This document shows, in pieces, positions 33,102-44,590 of a stretch of DNA of 64,000 nt. Numbering within the stretch: position 1 is the first letter of the stretch; each line of letters opens with the position of its first letter. The translations under genes and the position numbers were made by a program. The notes under the pieces were generated by a model. The model saw only the letters and a list, made by a program, of their open reading frames with translations, ran no database searches and was not told the origin of the DNA. Source of the stretch: JADGRB01 sp963835825 (GTDB lineage Bacteria > Myxococcota_A > Polyangia > Fen-1088); contig CAWIGZ010000001.1 of assembly GCA_963835825.1 (NCBI GenBank), positions 1,178,001 to 1,242,000 of the forward strand, read 5' to 3'.

Positions 33102-33334
33102 TCCGTCCGCTCCAGGATCCGGCGTCCCGCGCGCGCGACGAAGGGATCGGTGCGCTGCTCTCCGAGCTGCTCGACCACCCGATTCATCGCTTCGGTGACC
33201 TCTTCGGGAGCGTGCCGCGTCAGGTACTCGGCGAGCGCCTCGGCGTAGAGCTGGCTGCGTGACTTGTGCGCCCGTTTGGCGTGACGCTCGGCCGCCTGAA
33301 AGACCTGGTCGGGAAGCGACACCGCGGTTTTCAT
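33095..33334 (-). CDS. mazE: MazE-like ribbon-helix-helix antitoxin
   Basis: A 79-residue antitoxin. The N-terminus MKTAVSLPDQVFQAAERHAK is a ribbon-helix-helix DNA-binding domain; SQLYAEALAEYLTRH is its second helix. The acidic and polar C-terminal half should wrap around MazF. It is the first gene of the unit and probably represses itself through the ATAC-N5-GTAT inverted repeat at its own start. Confidence 0.88.
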   Translation of the reverse strand: MKTAVSLPDQVFQAAERHAKRAHKSRSQLYAEALAEYLTRHAPEEVTEAMNRVVEQLGEQRTDPFVARAGRRILERTDW

Positions 33335-33369
33335 ACCAAAAGTATAACCAGGCGTCCGGACCGGAACAA
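33334..33369 (-). promoter_or_regulatory. mazEF promoter with operator-like inverted repeat
   Basis: Read on the minus strand: TTGTTC, 17 bases, TATACT (five of six to the -10). An inverted repeat ATAC-CAAAA-GTAT spans 33334-33346, covering the -10 and the mazE start, well placed for autoregulation by MazE. Confidence 0.45.
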
Positions 33370-33487
33370 GGATCATGAGCCGGCCGGATTGTCGGTCGAG
33401 GCTGGCAATCGTTGCCAGGATTTCACCGGCGGAACTGCCGGATCCGACTACCGCAGCCGTGGCGGTCCAGCTAGACTGCGCGCCCAA

Positions 33488-35539
33488 ATGAGTCAGCTTC
33501 CGGAATCCATTCTCTCTCAGGCGGCCACCATGGCGCGGGGTCTGGCGATCGATGCGGTCGTCGCGAGTCAGAGCGGGCACCTCGGCCTGCCGCTCGGGTG
33601 CGCCGAGCTCGGCGCCGTGCTCTACGGGCACGCGCTCAGCCACGATCCGGCCAGCCCGGGCTGGCTGAACCGCGACCGGTTCGTGCTGTCGGCCGGGCAC
33701 GGCTCGATGTTCCTCTACGCCTGGCTGCACCTGAGCGGCTACCGCGACATGACGCTCGACGAGATCAAGCGCTTCCGGCAGCTCGGCTCGAAGACGCCCG
33801 GGCACCCGGAGCTGACCCACGCGCCGAGCGGCGTCGAGACCACCACCGGCCCGCTGGGGCAGGGGATCGGCAACGCGGTGGGGATGGCGGTCGGCGCCAA
33901 GATGGCCGAGGCCCGCTTCAACACCGCCGAGCACGTCATCTTCGATCACCACATCGTCTGCCTGGCGGGCGACGGCTGCATGCAGGAGGGCGTGGCCATG
34001 GAGGCGCTGGCCTTCGCCGGCCACCAGAAGCTCGACAACCTGATCCTCATCTACGACTCGAACGCCGTCACGCTGGACGCGATGGCCAAGGAGACGCAGA
34101 GCGAGGACACCGCCAAGCGGTTCGAGGCCATCGGGTTCGACGTGCAGACCGTCGACGGCCACGAGATGGAGGCGTTCTTCGCCGCCTTCGTGCGCGCCAA
34201 GAAGGCGGGCAGCGGCAAGCCGCAGCTGATCATCGCCAAGACGCTCATCGGCCGGGGGATCCCCGAGGTGGAGGGGACGCAGAAGGCGCACGGCGAGGGT
34301 GGCGCGAAGTTCGCCGAGGCGGCCCGCAAGGGTCTGGGGCTTCCGGCCGAGCCGTACTTCGTCTCGCCGGAGGTGCGCGCCTTCTTCGCGGCGCGCGAGA
34401 AGGAGCTGGGCGCCGCCCACGCCGCCTGGACCAAGCTGTTCGAGTTGTGGCAAGCGAAGAACCCCAAGCTGGCCGAGGAGCTGGCCGGCTCGCGGGCCGA
34501 GGTCCGCAACCTCCCCGAGGGGACGGCCCAGAAGACGCCCGACGCCGCGGCGCTGCTGGCCGCCATCCCCGAGTTCCCGGCGGCGACCAAGATCGCCACC
34601 CGCAAGGCCGGGCAGGACGTGCTGCAGCCGCTGGCCGCCAAGGTCCCGCTGCTCATCGGCGGCAGCGCCGATCTCTACGGCTCGACGCTGAACTACATCG
34701 GCGATCTCAAGGCGGGGAACGACGACTTCAATCCCGGGCATCGCACCGGGCGCAACATCCGCTTCGGGATCCGCGAGCACGGGATGTGCGCCATCCTGAA
34801 CGGGATCGCGGTGCACGGGATCTTCCGCCCCAGCGGCGCGACGTTCCTGGTCTTCGCCGACTACTGCCGGGCCTCCATCCGGCTGGCGGCGCTCAGCCAC
34901 CTGCCGGTCATCTACGTCTTCACCCACGACAGCGTGGGCGTCGGCGAGGACGGCCCCACCCACGAGCCGGTCGAGACCATCCCCGGGCTGCGGGTGATTC
35001 CGAACCTGGACGTGATCCGTCCCGCCGATCCCGAGGAGACCGCCGGCGCGTTCGTGGCCGCGCTCGACCGGACCGACGGGCCGACGATGCTGGCGCTCAC
35101 CCGGCAGGCGGTCCCGCTGCTGGAGAAGATCCCGGTGAAGGCGCGGCGCGAGGGCGCGCTCAAGGGCGGCTACGTCGCCAGGAAGGAGAGCGCGCCGCTG
35201 GACCTGATTCTCCTGTCGGCCGGCAGCGAGCTGCAGCACGCGCTGGCCGCCGCGGAGACCCTCGGACCGGGGACCCGCGTGGTGAGCCTGCCGTGCTTCG
35301 AGCGCTTCGACCGCCAGCCGGCCGCCTACCGCGAGGAGGTGCTCCCCCGGTCCTGCCGGCGCCGCGTCGCCATCGAGGCGACGGTCACCTCGACCTGGGC
35401 GCCCTACGTCGGTCTCGACGGCGCCACCATCGGGATCGACCGCTTCGGGATTTCGGCGCCCGGCGCGGAGGTCATGAAGGAGCTGGGGATCACCGCGGCG
35501 CACGTGGTCAGCGTGGCCAAGGGCCTCGGCGCCAAGTAG
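33488..35539 (+). CDS. tkt: Transketolase
   Basis: A 683-residue thiamine-diphosphate enzyme of the pentose phosphate pathway, moving two-carbon units between sugar phosphates. Seen: SGHLGLPLGCAELGAVLYGH, HGSMFLYAWLHLSGY, TGPLGQGIGNAVGMA, the ThDP motif GDGCMQEGVAMEALAFAGH, RFGIREHGMCAILNG with the catalytic Glu, and THDSVGVGEDGPTHEPVE. The ATG at 33488 starts the typical SILSQAATMARGLAIDAV. The reading frame is unbroken over 2 kb although both neighbouring stretches carry many frame breaks. Confidence 0.96.
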   Translation: MSQLPESILSQAATMARGLAIDAVVASQSGHLGLPLGCAELGAVLYGHALSHDPASPGWLNRDRFVLSAGHGSMFLYAWLHLSGYRDMTLDEIKRFRQLGSKTPGHPELTHAPSGVETTTGPLGQGIGNAVGMAVGAKMAEARFNTAEHVIFDHHIVCLAGDGCMQEGVAMEALAFAGHQKLDNLILIYDSNAVTLDAMAKETQSEDTAKRFEAIGFDVQTVDGHEMEAFFAAFVRAKKAGSGKPQLIIAKTLIGRGIPEVEGTQKAHGEGGAKFAEAARKGLGLPAEPYFVSPEVRAFFAAREKELGAAHAAWTKLFELWQAKNPKLAEELAGSRAEVRNLPEGTAQKTPDAAALLAAIPEFPAATKIATRKAGQDVLQPLAAKVPLLIGGSADLYGSTLNYIGDLKAGNDDFNPGHRTGRNIRFGIREHGMCAILNGIAVHGIFRPSGATFLVFADYCRASIRLAALSHLPVIYVFTHDSVGVGEDGPTHEPVETIPGLRVIPNLDVIRPADPEETAGAFVAALDRTDGPTMLALTRQAVPLLEKIPVKARREGALKGGYVARKESAPLDLILLSAGSELQHALAAAETLGPGTRVVSLPCFERFDRQPAAYREEVLPRSCRRRVAIEATVTSTWAPYVGLDGATIGIDRFGISAPGAEVMKELGITAAHVVSVAKGLGAK

Positions 35540-35606
35540 CTCGGCGCTTTTCGGGCTGCCCCGCGCGCAGGCGCACGCAGCGCTCGCCTCGCGGCGACGC
35601 GGTGCT

Positions 35607-36694
35607 ATGGTCTGCCGCGTGTCGAGCGGAGCTGTTTCATTCCTGGCGCTGAGCGCGCTCTTGGCGCAGGCCGCGCCGGCGGTGGCGCCGCCTGCGGCCG
35701 TGGCGCCGGCGGCCGCGGCGCGGGTGGTGGCCCAGACCTTCCCGGTGATGGGGACCGAGGTGACGTTCTCGGCGTACACGTCCGATGCCGGACCAGGCCG
35801 AGCACGCCTTCGCCGCGGCCTACGACGAGATCCGGCGGGTCGAGAAGCTGATGACGGACTGGGAGCGCCCCGGCGAGCCGCGAGAGCGACATCGTCCGCA
35901 TCAACAAGGCGGCCGGGAAGAAGCCGGTCAAGGTCAGCGCCGAGACGCTGGCGGTGATCGAAGAGTCGCTCGAGATGTCGCCGCCGCTCGGACGGGGCGT
36001 TCGACATCACCTTCGCGGCGATGCACGGCCTGTGGAAGTTCGACGAGGACATGGACAGGACGATCCCGTCGCCCGCGCGAGATCGCAGAGCGGCGCAAGC
36101 TCATCAACTGGCGCGACGTCATCGTCAACGCCAAGGCGGGCACCGTCAAGCTGCGGCGGGCCGGCATGCGGATCGGGCCTGGGCGGCATCGCCAAGGGGT
36201 ACGGCGTCGACCGCTGCTCGGCGGTGCTGCGCGCGGCGGGCCTGCAGAACTTCATGGTGCAGGCGGGCGGCGATCTCGTTCGTCGCCGGCCGCAAGGGGA
36301 ACGTCAACTGGATGGTCGGCGTGCGCGATCCGCGCGGCGGCCCGCGCGACATCATCGCCCGCATGCCGATCCAGGACCACGCCTTCTCGACGGCGGGCGA
36401 CTACGAGCGCGGCTTCGTGCTCAACGGCCGGCGCTACCACCACATCATCGATCCCAAGACCGGCTACCCGGCGACGGCCTCGCGCGAGGTGACGATCTTC
36501 GCGCCCACCGCCTTCCTGGCCGACGCGCTCGACGATCCGGTCGTTCATCCTGGGACCGAAGAAGGGGATCGCGCTGGTCGATTCGTTCCCCGGACTGCGC
36601 GACGCTGATCGTCGACGCGCAGAACAAGGTCTGGATGTCGAAGTCGCTCGAGGGCAAGCTGCAGCGCACGGCCGCCCCGACGGACGGGATCTGA
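35607..36694 (+). CDS. apbE: ApbE-type FMN transferase (many frame breaks)
   Basis: ApbE covalently attaches FMN to threonine of flavoproteins, or binds FAD, in the periplasm. Signal peptide at the N-terminus (LALSALLAQAAPAVA). Family marks: PVMGTEVTFSAY, DGAFDITFAAMHGLWKF, GGIAKGYGVDR, FMVQAGGDL and HHIIDPKTGYPAT. About eight single-base insertions must be removed (near 35788, 35875, 35983, 36072, 36179, 36279, 36543 and 36601), typically CTCGTTC for CTCTTC. After repair the length, about 350, is normal and nothing is missing, so the gene is probably intact in the organism. Confidence 0.82.
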
Positions 36695-36708
36695 CGGACG
36701 AAAACCTG

Positions 36709-37862
36709 ATGGCCAACCCCGACAACCGCGCGACCGACGTCGCCATCATCGGCGGCGGGCATCATGGGCTCGGCGATCGCGCTGCGGCTCTGCCAGCGCG
36801 GCATCGGCGTGACCGTGATCGAGCGCGGCATCCCCGGCGCCGAGGCGTCCAGCGCGGCGGCCGGCATCCTCGGCCCGCAGATGGAGGCCGACGGGACCCG
36901 GGCCGCTGCTCGAGCTCGGCCTCAAGAGCCGCGCGCTCTATCCCGGCGCTGGCGGCGGAGCTGCGCGAGCTGACCGGCATCGACGTCGGCTACTGACCGC
37001 TCGGGCGTGCTGGCGGTGGCGTTCGACGAGGCGGGCGAGGCGGCGCTCTCGGCCCGCCGCGCCTGGCAGCTGGCGCGCGGTCTGCGCGTCGACAGCCTGT
37101 CGGGCGAGGCGGCCGCGCGCGCGCGAGCCGGCGCTGGGCCCGGCGGTGCGCGCGGCGCTGGCCTTCAACGACGACGCCCAGGTGGTGGCGCGCGAGCTGG
37201 CCCGGGCGTTCTCCCAGGCGGCCGCCGGCGCGGGCGCGCGGTTTCTCACCGGACGCTACGTGCGCCGCGTCCTCGTCGAGGGCGGCTCGGTCACCGGGCG
37301 TCGAGCTCGACGGCGACGTCCTGCCGGCCGGCGCGGTGGTGGTCGCCGCCGGCAGCTGGTCGGGCCTGATCGACGGGGCCGGGGTGCCCGCCGCGGTCGT
37401 CCGCCCGGCGCGCGGCCAGCTCGTCGTCGATCGAGACCCGCCCGCCGCTGTTCCGCCACGTCGTCTCCGCGCCCGGCGGCTACCTGGTCCCGCGCCGCGA
37501 CGGCACGGTCCTGGCCGGCAGCACCATCGAGATGGCCGGCTTCCGCAAGGAGGTCACCGTCGGCGGCCTGGCCGCGATCCTCACGCTGGCCCGCACGCGT
37601 CGATCCCCGCGCTGGCCGACGCGCCGGTCACCGGCTCGTGGTCGAACTTCCGCCCCTTCACCGAGGATCACCTGCCGGTGCTGGGCGCCGACCGCCGTGC
37701 GCGGCCTGGTCCTCGCCACCGGCCACTTTCAGCAACGGCATCCTGCTGGCGCCCGATCACTGCCCAGGCCATCGCCGAGCTCGATCGCCACCGGCAAAGC
37801 CCCCATCGATCTGGCCCCGTTCGCCGATCGACCGCTTCGCCATGCGCACCACCTGGGACTGA
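36709..37862 (+). CDS. FAD-dependent glycine/D-amino-acid oxidase, ThiO-like (many frame breaks)
   Basis: The Rossmann opening DVAIIGGGIMGSAIALRLCQ (one G removed) and EASSAAAGILGPQMEAD are typical of glycine oxidase ThiO and related DAO-family enzymes, which oxidise glycine to iminoglycine for thiazole synthesis. Other marks: PARGQLVV, APGGYLVPRRDGTVLAGST, TGSWSNFRPFTEDHLPVLGA and ATGHFSNGILLAP. About 14 single-base insertions between 36759 and 37826 must be removed; several are CGATC for CATC. The repaired protein is about 380 residues. It begins 14 bases after apbE. No thiamine genes are near. Confidence 0.8.
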
Positions 37863-37880
37863 CCCGGTCGCCGGCGGCCG

Positions 37881-39073
<1,193 letters not shown>

Positions 39074-39084
39074 GTCGAGGTGAA

Positions 39085-40725
39085 TCAGGGCGCGCGCGGC
39101 CGCGCGACTGCCCCGCCCGCGGACGCCGGACGGCGCCGTCGGAGTCGGTGTCGTCGCCGCTCTTGTGGCCACCGCCCGAATCCGTCCCTTCCGAGCTGCT
39201 GTCGCCGCCGGACTCTTCGTCGGACGACTTGTGCGCGCGGGACTTGGGGCTGGGCGGCGGCGGTGCCTCCTCGGCGCCCCCTTCGGCCTTGGGGACGTTG
39301 CTGCCGCCGATGAGCATGGCGATGCGCCGCCGTGAAGGCGAACGACTGGTCGACCGCGCCGCCCGCCGGCGTAGGTGTCGCCGGGGACCGAGTGCATGGC
39401 GAACCAGTAGCGGCGCCACTCGAGCGCCGGCCCGCACCTCGAACATCGACGAGACGGCGTAGCGCGCCTCCAGCTCGGCGTCGGCGCCGGCCACGGTGGC
39501 GCGGGGGAAGAACTGCTGGAACTGCCCGCCGGCGTTGTTGAGGACGGCGCGATATCCGCCGGCCACCAAGACGCCCAGCCCGCCGCCGAGATCCAGGTGG
39601 AGACCGAGGCCGGGGCGAACGTAGCGGTAGATGGTGTCGGGGAGCTGGAGCAGGTTCGAGGGCGCTCCGTCCCGCGAATGTGAAGGCGTCCTCGCCGCCG
39701 GTCACCGAGACGTAGAAGTCGCTGGCGCTGCCGAACGTGAACCGGTAACGACCGCCGCCCGCGTAGTCGTGCACCACGTTGTTGTAGGTGTTCGTGCTGT
39801 TGCCCACCGTCAGCGTCGAGGAGATGGCGAAGCCCTGCTGGATCTCCCCCTCGAGCCCGATGTTGCCCAGCAGGCCGCCCACCAGCGGGTCGAGCGGAAA
39901 CAGCACCACGTTGGCGACGGCGATCGGTCCCATCCCCAGCGTGTAAGAGAGCAGGTCGCGGTTGAGGTTCTGGTTGAACGTCAGGCCCCGGTTGTAGCCG
40001 CCAATCCCCAGCTCGAGGTCCAGCCAGGCGCGCCCCGAGGGGAGGGCCGGCGCCTCGGTACCTCCTCCATCTTCAGCTTCGATTTCTTCTTCTTCTTGCG
40101 GGCCGCCTCTTCGTCGGAGGCGGCCGCCTCTGCCGAGCCCGTCGACTCGTCCTTGGCCTTGGGAGCCGCGGCTTCGCCTTCGCCTTCGCCTTCCCCTTTG
40201 CCCGGCTCGGCGGCCGTCTCGTCCTCGGCCTCCGCGGCGCCGGACGGCTTCTTGGCCCCGGACGGGACATGTCCGCGGCCGACGTCGGGACCCAGCTTCT
40301 TCCAGAACGTCAGCCCCACCTCGGTCGCCAGCTTGCGCGGGTTGGCGCCGCTGAACGAGGCGTCACCCAGGACCGAGCCCTCGCCGCCGTCGTGGACGAC
40401 GATCTTGGCCCGCTTGGGCCCGACCTCGCCGGTCACGATGGCCGTCAGCGACAGCTCCTTGGCCAGCATCTTGAGGCCGTCGTCGGAGTCGAGGTTGGCC
40501 CCGGTGCTGCTGACGGCACTGGCCATCGCGCGCGAGCCGACCACCTCGAAGCCGTGCGCCTTGAGCGACCTTCATCACGTCCCTGCGGACCAGCGCCTCC
40601 TGCTTCCCCTCGAACTTGGGGACGCCGACGCGCTTGCCGCCGGCCGCCTGGGCCGCCGCCGGCGAGAGCAGGAGGGCCAGAGGCAGCAACGAGAGCAGCA
40701 GGGAAACGCGCGCGGCCCCCCTCAT
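39085..40725 (-). CDS. Exported protein with TolB-like N-terminal domain, charged linker and outer-membrane barrel (several frame breaks)
   Basis: Signal peptide MRGAARVSLLLSLLPLALLL ending AQAAGG, then KRVGVPKFEGKQEALVRRDV, LAKELSLTAIVTGEVGPKRA and related strands resembling the N-terminal domain of TolB-type proteins. A linker of about 70 residues is rich in Glu, Ala and Lys. The C-terminal half looks like a barrel (GGRYRFTFGSASDFYVSVTG; GYRAVLNNAGGQFQQFFPRA). The end is Ser/Asp/Gly-rich. Frame breaks occur near 40567, 40065, 39672, 39590, 39430 and 39330. Because of these the exact stop is uncertain; 39085 is the best candidate. No named family recognised. Confidence 0.6.
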
Positions 40726-40825
40726 CGGGCCGCCGCCCGGACGAGACCTTCGGGGGGCTGCTGGCGACCGACAGTGCGCTGCAAGGACCGGGTTCTGGAG
40801 ACCATGGTGCCTTTCATCGAGATCA

Positions 40826-41422
40826 TCACGGGGACGTCAGGGTCGTGGCCCACTGTATCAGGCAGGTCTTCTGGGTGGGAGACAGAGGCATCGGGGCGGC
40901 GAACGGCATCTGGGAGCCGCACGAGGGCTGGGACATCGTGACCTTGTCGATCAGCATGCCGGTCGCCGGGTTCGAGCCGGCGACGAGGTAAGGCGTCGGA
41001 TCGTTCAGGCACTGCGAGCCGTTGCTGGAGGTCCCCGCCGACATCACGCCGACCAGCCGCGAGGCGATGTTGGCGTCGACGGTCAGGTCGAGACCGCCGC
41101 ACGACCCGGCGTTCCCCGGGCCCGGGATGTGGCAGAAGCTGGTCGCGCAGTTGGACGTCACGATGGCGGCGCCGTCGTTGGCGCCGGTGCAGATGCCGGA
41201 GCTGCCGCCGGTGCCGCTCGTCCCGCTGCCGCCGGTGCCGCTCCCGCTGCCGCCGGTCCCGCTGCCGCCGGTCCCGTTGCTCCCCCCCGTTCCCGTCGTG
41301 TTGAACTGCGTCGGGTCGAGCGTGCCGGGGCATCCCGACAGCATCAAGATGGAGATCAGCGCGCCGGCGGTCCCGGCGAACCCCACCCATCCCGAAACCT
41401 GGCTGCGGAGTGGTGACTGCAT
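40826..41422 (-). CDS. Short lipoprotein with Gly/Thr/Ser spacer and cytochrome-like cysteine motif
   Basis: A 198-residue lipoprotein with lipobox LMLSGCPG. Residues about 42-75 are a GTGGS-type repeat spacer. The rest has CATSFCH (about residues 92-98), resembling the heme-binding start of cytochrome-like domains in planctomycete and myxobacterial proteins, although the spacing is C-x4-CH rather than C-x2-CH. Further cysteines (GSCGGLDL, GSQCLND, SQPSCGSQ, QKTCLIQWA) recur as in that group. Heme binding is uncertain; disulfides are an alternative. Its reading frame is intact. A terminator lies between fumC and this gene. Confidence 0.7.
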   Translation of the reverse strand: MQSPLRSQVSGWVGFAGTAGALISILMLSGCPGTLDPTQFNTTGTGGSNGTGGSGTGGSGSGTGGSGTSGTGGSSGICTGANDGAAIVTSNCATSFCHIPGPGNAGSCGGLDLTVDANIASRLVGVMSAGTSSNGSQCLNDPTPYLVAGSNPATGMLIDKVTMSQPSCGSQMPFAAPMPLSPTQKTCLIQWATTLTSP

Positions 41423-41461
41423 ACGATTGCTTCCTTTCGTCTTTTAAATGGGAGCTCGGAC

Positions 41462-41513
41462 GAAAAATGAGCGCCGGGGACCGCGTTTTTTTCGGTCCCG
41501 CTCGTTCGGACTC
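41462..41513 (-). terminator. Intrinsic terminator after fumC
   Basis: On the minus strand an imperfect inverted repeat (GAGCGGGACCG with CGGTCC and CGCTC, A-rich loop) is followed directly by ATTTTT. It lies seven bases past the fumC stop. Confidence 0.55.
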
Positions 41514-41519
41514 AGTCCG

Positions 41520-42912
<1,393 letters not shown>

Positions 42913-42918
42913 CGGTGG

Positions 42919-44216
42919 TCACTCCTCGAACATGATGTCGGCGGTCAAATCCTCTGCCCCCGCCTCGAGACGCGCCCCCGATAGCTCCGCCGTGGTCTTG
43001 CGCAGGCGCTCGGCCAGCACCTGGGTGAACGCCCAGAGCAACTTGGTCGACAGCTGCGGCTCCTTGCGAATGATCTCGTAAAAGTCCTTGCGGCTGAGCG
43101 ATAGCACACGGGACCGCTCCTCGGCGGTCGCGCTGGCCGACCGGGGCTGGCGGCGATCGATGAGCGCCATCTCCCCGATGTGCGACCCCGGCTCGAGGTG
43201 GGTGATGAACGCGTCGTTCTTGTGCAGGCGAATCTTCCCCCGCAAAAGCACGAACATCTCGTCCCCGGTGGTCCCCTCCTTGAGAATCTCCTCGCCCGGC
43301 GCGTACTCGCGCACCTGGGTGACGTTGAGGACGCGCAGGATCTCCTTGTAAATCAGGTGCCGGAAGAGCGGCATCTTCCGCAGCACGTCGACCTTGCGCG
43401 CCAGCTCGGCCGCCCGATCGTCGGCCGGCGCCCCGGCGGCCGCCGGCGCGCCCTCGACGCGGATGACGATGGCCGTGATGTTGTCGTGGCCGCCCCCGGC
43501 GTTGGCCAGGTCGATGAACTTCTTGGGCAGCGCCTTGACGTCGTCGCCCTTCAGGGAATCGATGATCCGCTGATCATTCAGATAGGCGTGCAGGCCGTCC
43601 GAGCAGAGCAGGAACTGGTCGCCGGGGAGAATTTCCAGGTCGATGGTGTCGGGCTGCACGGTCTCGTAGACGCCTACTGCGCGAGTGACCGCGTTTTTGT
43701 ACTGTTTGTACGGCGGAGGTCTCGAACCCCTCCTTGGTGACGCGGCCGCGCTTGATGAGCTCGTTCATCAGCGAGTGGTCCTCGGTCAGCTGGACCACTT
43801 GCCCGGCGCGCAGCATGTAGATCCGGCTGTCGCCGACGTGGGCGATGAAGGCGCGATCGCCGGCGATCAGCATGGCCGAGCAGGTGGTCCCCATCCCGCG
43901 CTTCTCGGGCTCGGCGACCCCCTTGTGATAGATGGCCTGCCCGGCGGTCTGGATGGCGTTCTCCAGCATCGACAGGATCTCGGGCGGGCGTGGCCTTGCC
44001 GTCCCCCTTGGCGTAGTGCTCGAGCAGCTCACGCCCCGCGTCAGCGGCGTTCCGGAACTCGTGCACGGCCAGCTGGGAGGCGACCTCGCCCGAGGCGTGG
44101 CCGCCCATCCCGTCGGCCACCACGAAGAGCGACAGCTTCTTGTCGACGAGGAAGTTGTCCTCGTTCGCCTCGCGCTTCTTCCCTACATCGGTGGCGGCCC
44201 AGAAGGATAGCTCCAT
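42919..44216 (-). CDS. PP2C-type Ser/Thr phosphatase fused to a cyclic-nucleotide-binding domain (two frame breaks)
   Basis: Residues 1-250 are a PP2C phosphatase: DVGKKREANEDNF, FVVADGMGGHASGEVASQLA, GMGTTCSAMLIAGDRAFIAH, HVGDSRIYMLR, LTEDHSLMNELI and FLLCSDGLHAYL. From about 290 a cNMP-binding (CRP-like) domain follows: VREYAPGEEILKEGTTGDEM, LRGKIRLHKND and GSHIGEMALIDRRQPRSASA. PP2C enzymes reverse Hanks-kinase phosphorylation; the fused domain suggests control by cAMP or cGMP, though the short phosphate-binding cassette here is of the diverged bacterial type. Breaks near 43985 and 43690. The Met at 44216 (MELSFWAATD) fits the family start better than 44252. Confidence 0.87.
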
Positions 44217-44299
44217 GCGTTGGGTCTCTCCCGAGCCTTCAATCGCTACCATGAAACCGGGGATCCGCCAAACGGGAATCGTCGACGGATTTCGCGGGC

Positions 44300-44328
44300 T
44301 TGACAGGCGGGCCCCGCCTCTTTAGATA
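44300..44328 (+). promoter_or_regulatory. Sigma-70-type promoter for the tRNA pair
   Basis: A perfect TTGACA, 17-base spacer, TAGATA, followed 38 bases later by tRNA-Gln. The spacer is GC-rich (GGGCCCC), as in discriminator-rich stable-RNA promoters. No gene start lies between. Confidence 0.7.
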
Positions 44329-44365
44329 TGTGCGTCCCGCCTTCCGGAGCGGCGGGGTAGCTCGA

Positions 44366-44436
44366 TCGGGGATCGTCTAATGGCAGGACGCCACACTCTG
44401 GATGTGGCTATCAAGGTTCGAATCCTTGTCCCCGAA
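44366..44436 (+). tRNA. tRNA-Gln (anticodon CTG)
   Basis: A cloverleaf can be drawn by hand: acceptor TCGGGGA with TCCCCGA, anticodon stem CCACA/TGTGG around loop CTCTGGA (anticodon CTG), T stem CAAGG/CCTTG with loop TTCGAAT, discriminator A. No CCA is encoded. Reads CAG codons. Confidence 0.93.
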
Positions 44437-44454
44437 CTCTGAAAACTGAATAGC

Positions 44455-44526
44455 GGCCCCATGGTCTAGCGGTTAGGACGTCGCCCTCTCACGGCGAAAT
44501 CTCGGGTTCAATTCCCGATGGGGTCA
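44455..44526 (+). tRNA. tRNA-Glu (anticodon CTC)
   Basis: Acceptor GGCCCCA with TGGGGTC (one G-U pair), anticodon stem TCGCC/GGCGA around loop CTCTCAC (anticodon CTC), T stem TCGGG/CCCGA with loop TTCAATT, discriminator A, no encoded CCA. It is 18 bases after tRNA-Gln, so both share the upstream promoter. Accessory genes begin right after it, which makes its 3' end a candidate attachment site, though I see no repeat of it elsewhere in the window. Confidence 0.93.
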
Positions 44527-44590
44527 CAGTGTAGCGGCGCGTGGTGATTGGGGCTGTCGCCGTATTTCGTGTAGACCCGGCGCCGGGCAA

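Noticed and set aside
41022..41447. A 141-residue plus-strand frame
   Set aside because: It mirrors the GTGGS repeat and cysteine region of the lipoprotein on the minus strand.
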